From: Candidatus Poseidoniaceae archaeon
Lineage (GTDB): Archaea > Thermoplasmatota > Poseidoniia > Poseidoniales > Poseidoniaceae
DNA length: 47,428 nt
Assembly (NCBI GenBank): GCA_949373265.1
Contig: CASICT010000016.1
Location: 1 to 47,428 of the forward strand
Direction of reading: 5' to 3'
Shown piece by piece: positions 44,460-47,428 of this stretch (its first letter is position 1; each line of letters begins with the position of its first letter). Below the pieces are notes generated by a model. The model was not told the DNA's origin, ran no database searches, and was given only the letters and a program-made list of their open reading frames with translations. The position numbers were made by a program, and so were the translations under genes.

Positions 44460-47428
44460 ATGGCCGATGGTGTCTTCTCCAAACTTGAAGACAGTCTTCA
44501 GAAGGCTCTCGATGAGAGAAAATGGAGCCCAACACCCGTTCAGCAGGTCACTCAAGATGAAATTGCGGCAGGTCATGACAGGCTGGTTGTAGCACCAACC
44601 GGCTCGGGTAAAACGATGGCTGCAATTCTTCCATTGCTTGACCGTTGTCTACGTGAAGAGTGGGCCGGAATGTCAATTCTTTACATCACTCCTTTACGAG
44701 CCTTGAATCGTGACGTGGACAGAAGACTCGAAGAGATTACTTCCGCCGTTGGTCTTAGTCTGGGGTTAAGGCATGGTGATACTCCTCAGTCTGAGAGAAA
44801 CAAACATGTTCGAAAACCTCCCAATGTAATGATTACAACACCAGAGACTTTCCAATTGATGTTTACAGGTTCAAAGTTACGTGAATTATTACGTACCGTA
44901 AAAGCGGTTGTAATAGATGAAATTCACGAAATGGCAAATGGCGAAAGGGGTTGGCAATTGTCGGTTGGGTTATCTACGGCTCGAGGCTTTCAAGGGCTCG
45001 AAAGTACAACGCATAGGCCTCTCAGCAACCATCGGTAACCCCGAACAAGTCGCAAAATGGCTTTCCAATGATGCTGAACCTATTGTTGCAAAAGCACCTC
45101 GTTATACCGAACTATCGGTTGATGCAATAGTCCAATTACCTGAAGATGAAATCGGTTCACTTGAATTGGCCATATCTCCAAGAGCGCATGCAACCTTGAG
45201 AGGATTGGCCGATATTGTCTCGAAAAAGTATCCCTGCTTGATTTTCGTAAATTCAAGAAATAGTGCTGAAACCGTATCTCAGAGATTACAAGCAATCGCC
45301 CCTGATTTAGCGATTGGAGTGCACCATGGTTCCTTAGCAAAGGAAACCAGGGCGCAAATGGAAGATGATTTACGAGAAGGTAAAATTCAGGGTTTGGTAT
45401 GTACGTCCAGTCTTGAATTAGGAATTGATGTGGGAAGTGTGAACCACATCATTCAGATTCGTTCACCGCGTTCAGTCGATAGGATGCTTCAGCGAGTAGG
45501 ACGAGCTGACCACAGGCTGGGGGGAATTGGTAGCGGTAATTTACTAGGTTGGGAAAGTGATGACCTAATCGAAGCCGCTGTAATTGCTCGCAAAGCAATT
45601 GCTGGTGAAATTGAACCTGTTGAATGGAGGGATAAACCCCTCTCTGTTGCTGCAAATCAAATTGTCATGATGGTCCACAGCCATGGGGCTTTACCAATTG
45701 ATGCGATTACTGAGGCGATATCTGGGGCGGCCACAATTCGAAAACTGGCGAAGGGAAGATACCATTGCCATAGGTAACGTACTAGCTGATGGCTGGGTCA
45801 TTCGTTGTGCAGAAGACCCAAAGGATGTTCCTTGGTACAGATGGCCTCATGATGTCTGGCAAGAACTAATTCGAACTTCAAAGAATTCACTACCCGAACA
45901 GCCTAAACTTGCATTTGATGAAAAACCAAGCGAAGACCTCGCTAAACTTTCATTCGATGCACCTGCAATATTTGCTAAAGGTTGGATTAGTCGTTCAGGA
46001 AGAACAAGGCAATGGGTAACCAACCATCTTTCAATGATTCCCGATAAGCAATCCTATCGGGTTAGAGATGCAGTTACTCGTAAGAGCCTAGGTAATGTTG
46101 ACGAGGCTTTCGTACTTTCACTAAGTGACGGTGGTGAAGAACAAGATGGTCGCCAAAGAAGATTCGTCATGGCTGGAAGAACATGGATTGTAATCGATGC
46201 CGACCCCGAGAAAAGTGAATTGTTGGTCGCGCCAGTATCGGACCAAGGACATGCACCTCAATGGGTAGGAGAACTGCCTCCAACACCAGCTGAAATAGCC
46301 CGAGAGTCAGGAAGACTGCGCAGATTATTTGCAATCGATTTGGGCCTGATGCAGGATGAAAAGAGTCACACAAATCGATCCAGCAGGGCTACTCAGTGGC
46401 ATATTCGAAACTTGGAAGACTATCCCATAAATGGTGAGGCAAAGGGACTTCTAGCAGACATGGTAACCACACATTTCAATTCTGCAAATATGATTCCTAG
46501 TGAGACGACTGATAACGATTGAAGATAGAGAGGAGGCACTAATCATCAACTCCTGTCAAGGGAATCGAATCAATGAGGCGATAGGACATTATTTGCTCGC
46601 AATGGCAAGTACACGCTCAGGGAAATGGGGTCGCCTGGTAGTTGAGCCTTGCAGGATATCACTACAGAGTAGGAGTGGCGTCAGGCCTGCAGAATTGATT
46701 GAATGGTTATCGGAAACCCCGCCTGAGGCCCTCGAGGGGGTTCTCTCGGTAACATTACCCAATTCTAGAGAAGTAAGGTGGAGATTTGCCCAAGTTGCAA
46801 AGGTCTTCGCGAATCTTACGCCACGGGGTAGACCCTCGGAAAATCAACCTTCAAGTCGCTGCTGAAAAAGTACCGTGGCACCCCGGTTATGAACGAGGTT
46901 CTCGGTAAACTATTCCATGAACGGATGGACATACCTGGGAGCAATGGATGTCCTGCGCGGAATCCAATCGGGACTAGATTGGACTAGAGGTTACAGCTAG
47001 CAGGACCACTTGGAATCTCCAGCCGGTCTGAGAAGGATTTGCTCCTACCAAATTTCGATAATAAGCAGGTTCGGGCCAGGCTCGAAGGGCGGCTAATGAA
47101 TGAAAGAGCCGCTCTGTGCTGCTTGCGATGCAGTGCAGTAAGGCGGTTTAGAGTTGCAAGGTATCCCGAAATGAGGCGACGCTAAAAAATGTCTAAAATG
47201 CGGCGGCAAAATGCTTGGCATGCATGCGCGAAGGCCTCGAGAAACAGTTGGTAACCTGGGTAAACTCTGATGACGCAAAAGAACGAGATCAGCATGATGA
47301 AGAACGCCCAAGCCGTTGCAAACAGAGGGATGGATGCCATACTGGCTTTGATGGGCAGAGGAGTTGGCGAAGCGACTTGTCAGCGATTGATGCGTAAGGT
47401 ACAGAGGGGCGACCTTGAAAGATTACTA
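44460..47428 (+). CDS. lhr: Lhr-type superfamily 2 helicase, frameshifted, runs off the window
   Basis: Lhr helicases unwind DNA or RNA-DNA hybrids in repair. The first frame carries SPTPVQQVTQDEI, Walker A VAPTGSGKTMAA, YITPLRALNRD, ITTPETFQLMF and the DEIH box (VVIDEIHEMANGERG). A slip near 45005 leads to QRIGLSATIGNPEQVAKWL, LIFVNSRNSAE, CTSSLELGIDVGSVNHIIQI and MLQRVGRADHR. Slips near 45755 and 46505 follow, then further ones after about 46805 (LLKKYRGTPVMNEVLGKL; NFDNKQVRARLEGRLMNERA). A four-Cys site (LCCLRC, KCLKCGGK) lies near 47120-47210. The last bases read AILALMGRGVGEATCQRLM, the usual C-terminal Lhr motif, so little is missing beyond 47428. At least six indels are needed. Confidence 0.88.

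Noticed and set aside
1..47428. tRNA, rRNA, prophage or integrative element
   Set aside because: Reading both strands I found no cloverleaf, ribosomal segment, integrase, transposase or att-like repeat; this was by eye, so a divergent tRNA could be missed.

Overview
The window looks like a chromosomal segment of a planktonic archaeon of the Thermoplasmatota, most plausibly Marine Group II (Poseidoniales) or a close relative. Archaeal hallmarks are deoxyhypusine synthase, a geranylgeranyl-reductase-family flavoprotein, a DacZ-type diadenylate cyclase, an Hjc-type resolvase, a DUF63 membrane protein, an MC1-type chromosomal protein, a Ser/His signal peptidase and an Lhr-type helicase. These are mixed with bacterial-type acquisitions: UvrB, CcmF and a methylcrotonyl-CoA carboxylase operon. 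The lineage is inferred from gene content only; no search was run.

Layout. 1-345 is the tail of an unidentified gene. 397-9719 is a long minus-strand cluster, in transcription order UbiD-like decarboxylase, UbiA prenyltransferase, MazG-like pyrophosphohydrolase, SDR, UvrB, deoxyhypusine synthase, a BNR-repeat lipoprotein, a VanZ-like small membrane protein and a doubtful ORF. Diverging from it, 9798-15471 carries geranylgeranyl reductase, CcmF, an FKBP isomerase and DUF63. UbiA, UbiD, the reductase and CcmF together suggest a quinone and cytochrome c cofactor neighbourhood. 15522-19951 is a leucine-degradation operon: MCC carboxyltransferase, methylglutaconyl-CoA hydratase-like protein, biotin carboxylase and a separate biotin carrier.

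20013-24048 encodes one very acidic secreted protein. It has a lipobox, Cys-pair repeats, about eleven EF-hand-like loops and a C-terminal PGF-type sorting signal, and it is broken by one extra base near 20821. 24211-27696 holds a membrane protein, a TSUP transporter, a DoxX-like protein, the MC1 protein and a stand-alone Lrp ligand-binding domain, with a striking inverted repeat between the last two. 27734-32854 is a giant surface protein in which PA14 and LamG modules appear to be inserted inside a TIGR03790-like domain. 32974-35879 holds a macro-domain protein and DacZ (probable operon), an RNase H-fold protein, and Hjc. 35857-39324 holds a site-2 protease, a small unknown protein, signal peptidase I and a small membrane protein. 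39421-44409 is a second giant surface protein with a CARDB-like domain and an acidic tail. 44460 to the end is an Lhr helicase.

Data quality. Reading frames are intact from about 6.6 to 35.4 kb (one break at 20.8 kb) and from 36 to 45 kb. They are repeatedly broken by single-base indels at 0.7-6.2 kb, 35.5-35.95 kb and 45.0-47.4 kb. In each case the conserved sense continues in another frame, so I treat these as one gene each and suspect unpolished sequence rather than decay. No tRNA, rRNA, CRISPR array or transposase was found.
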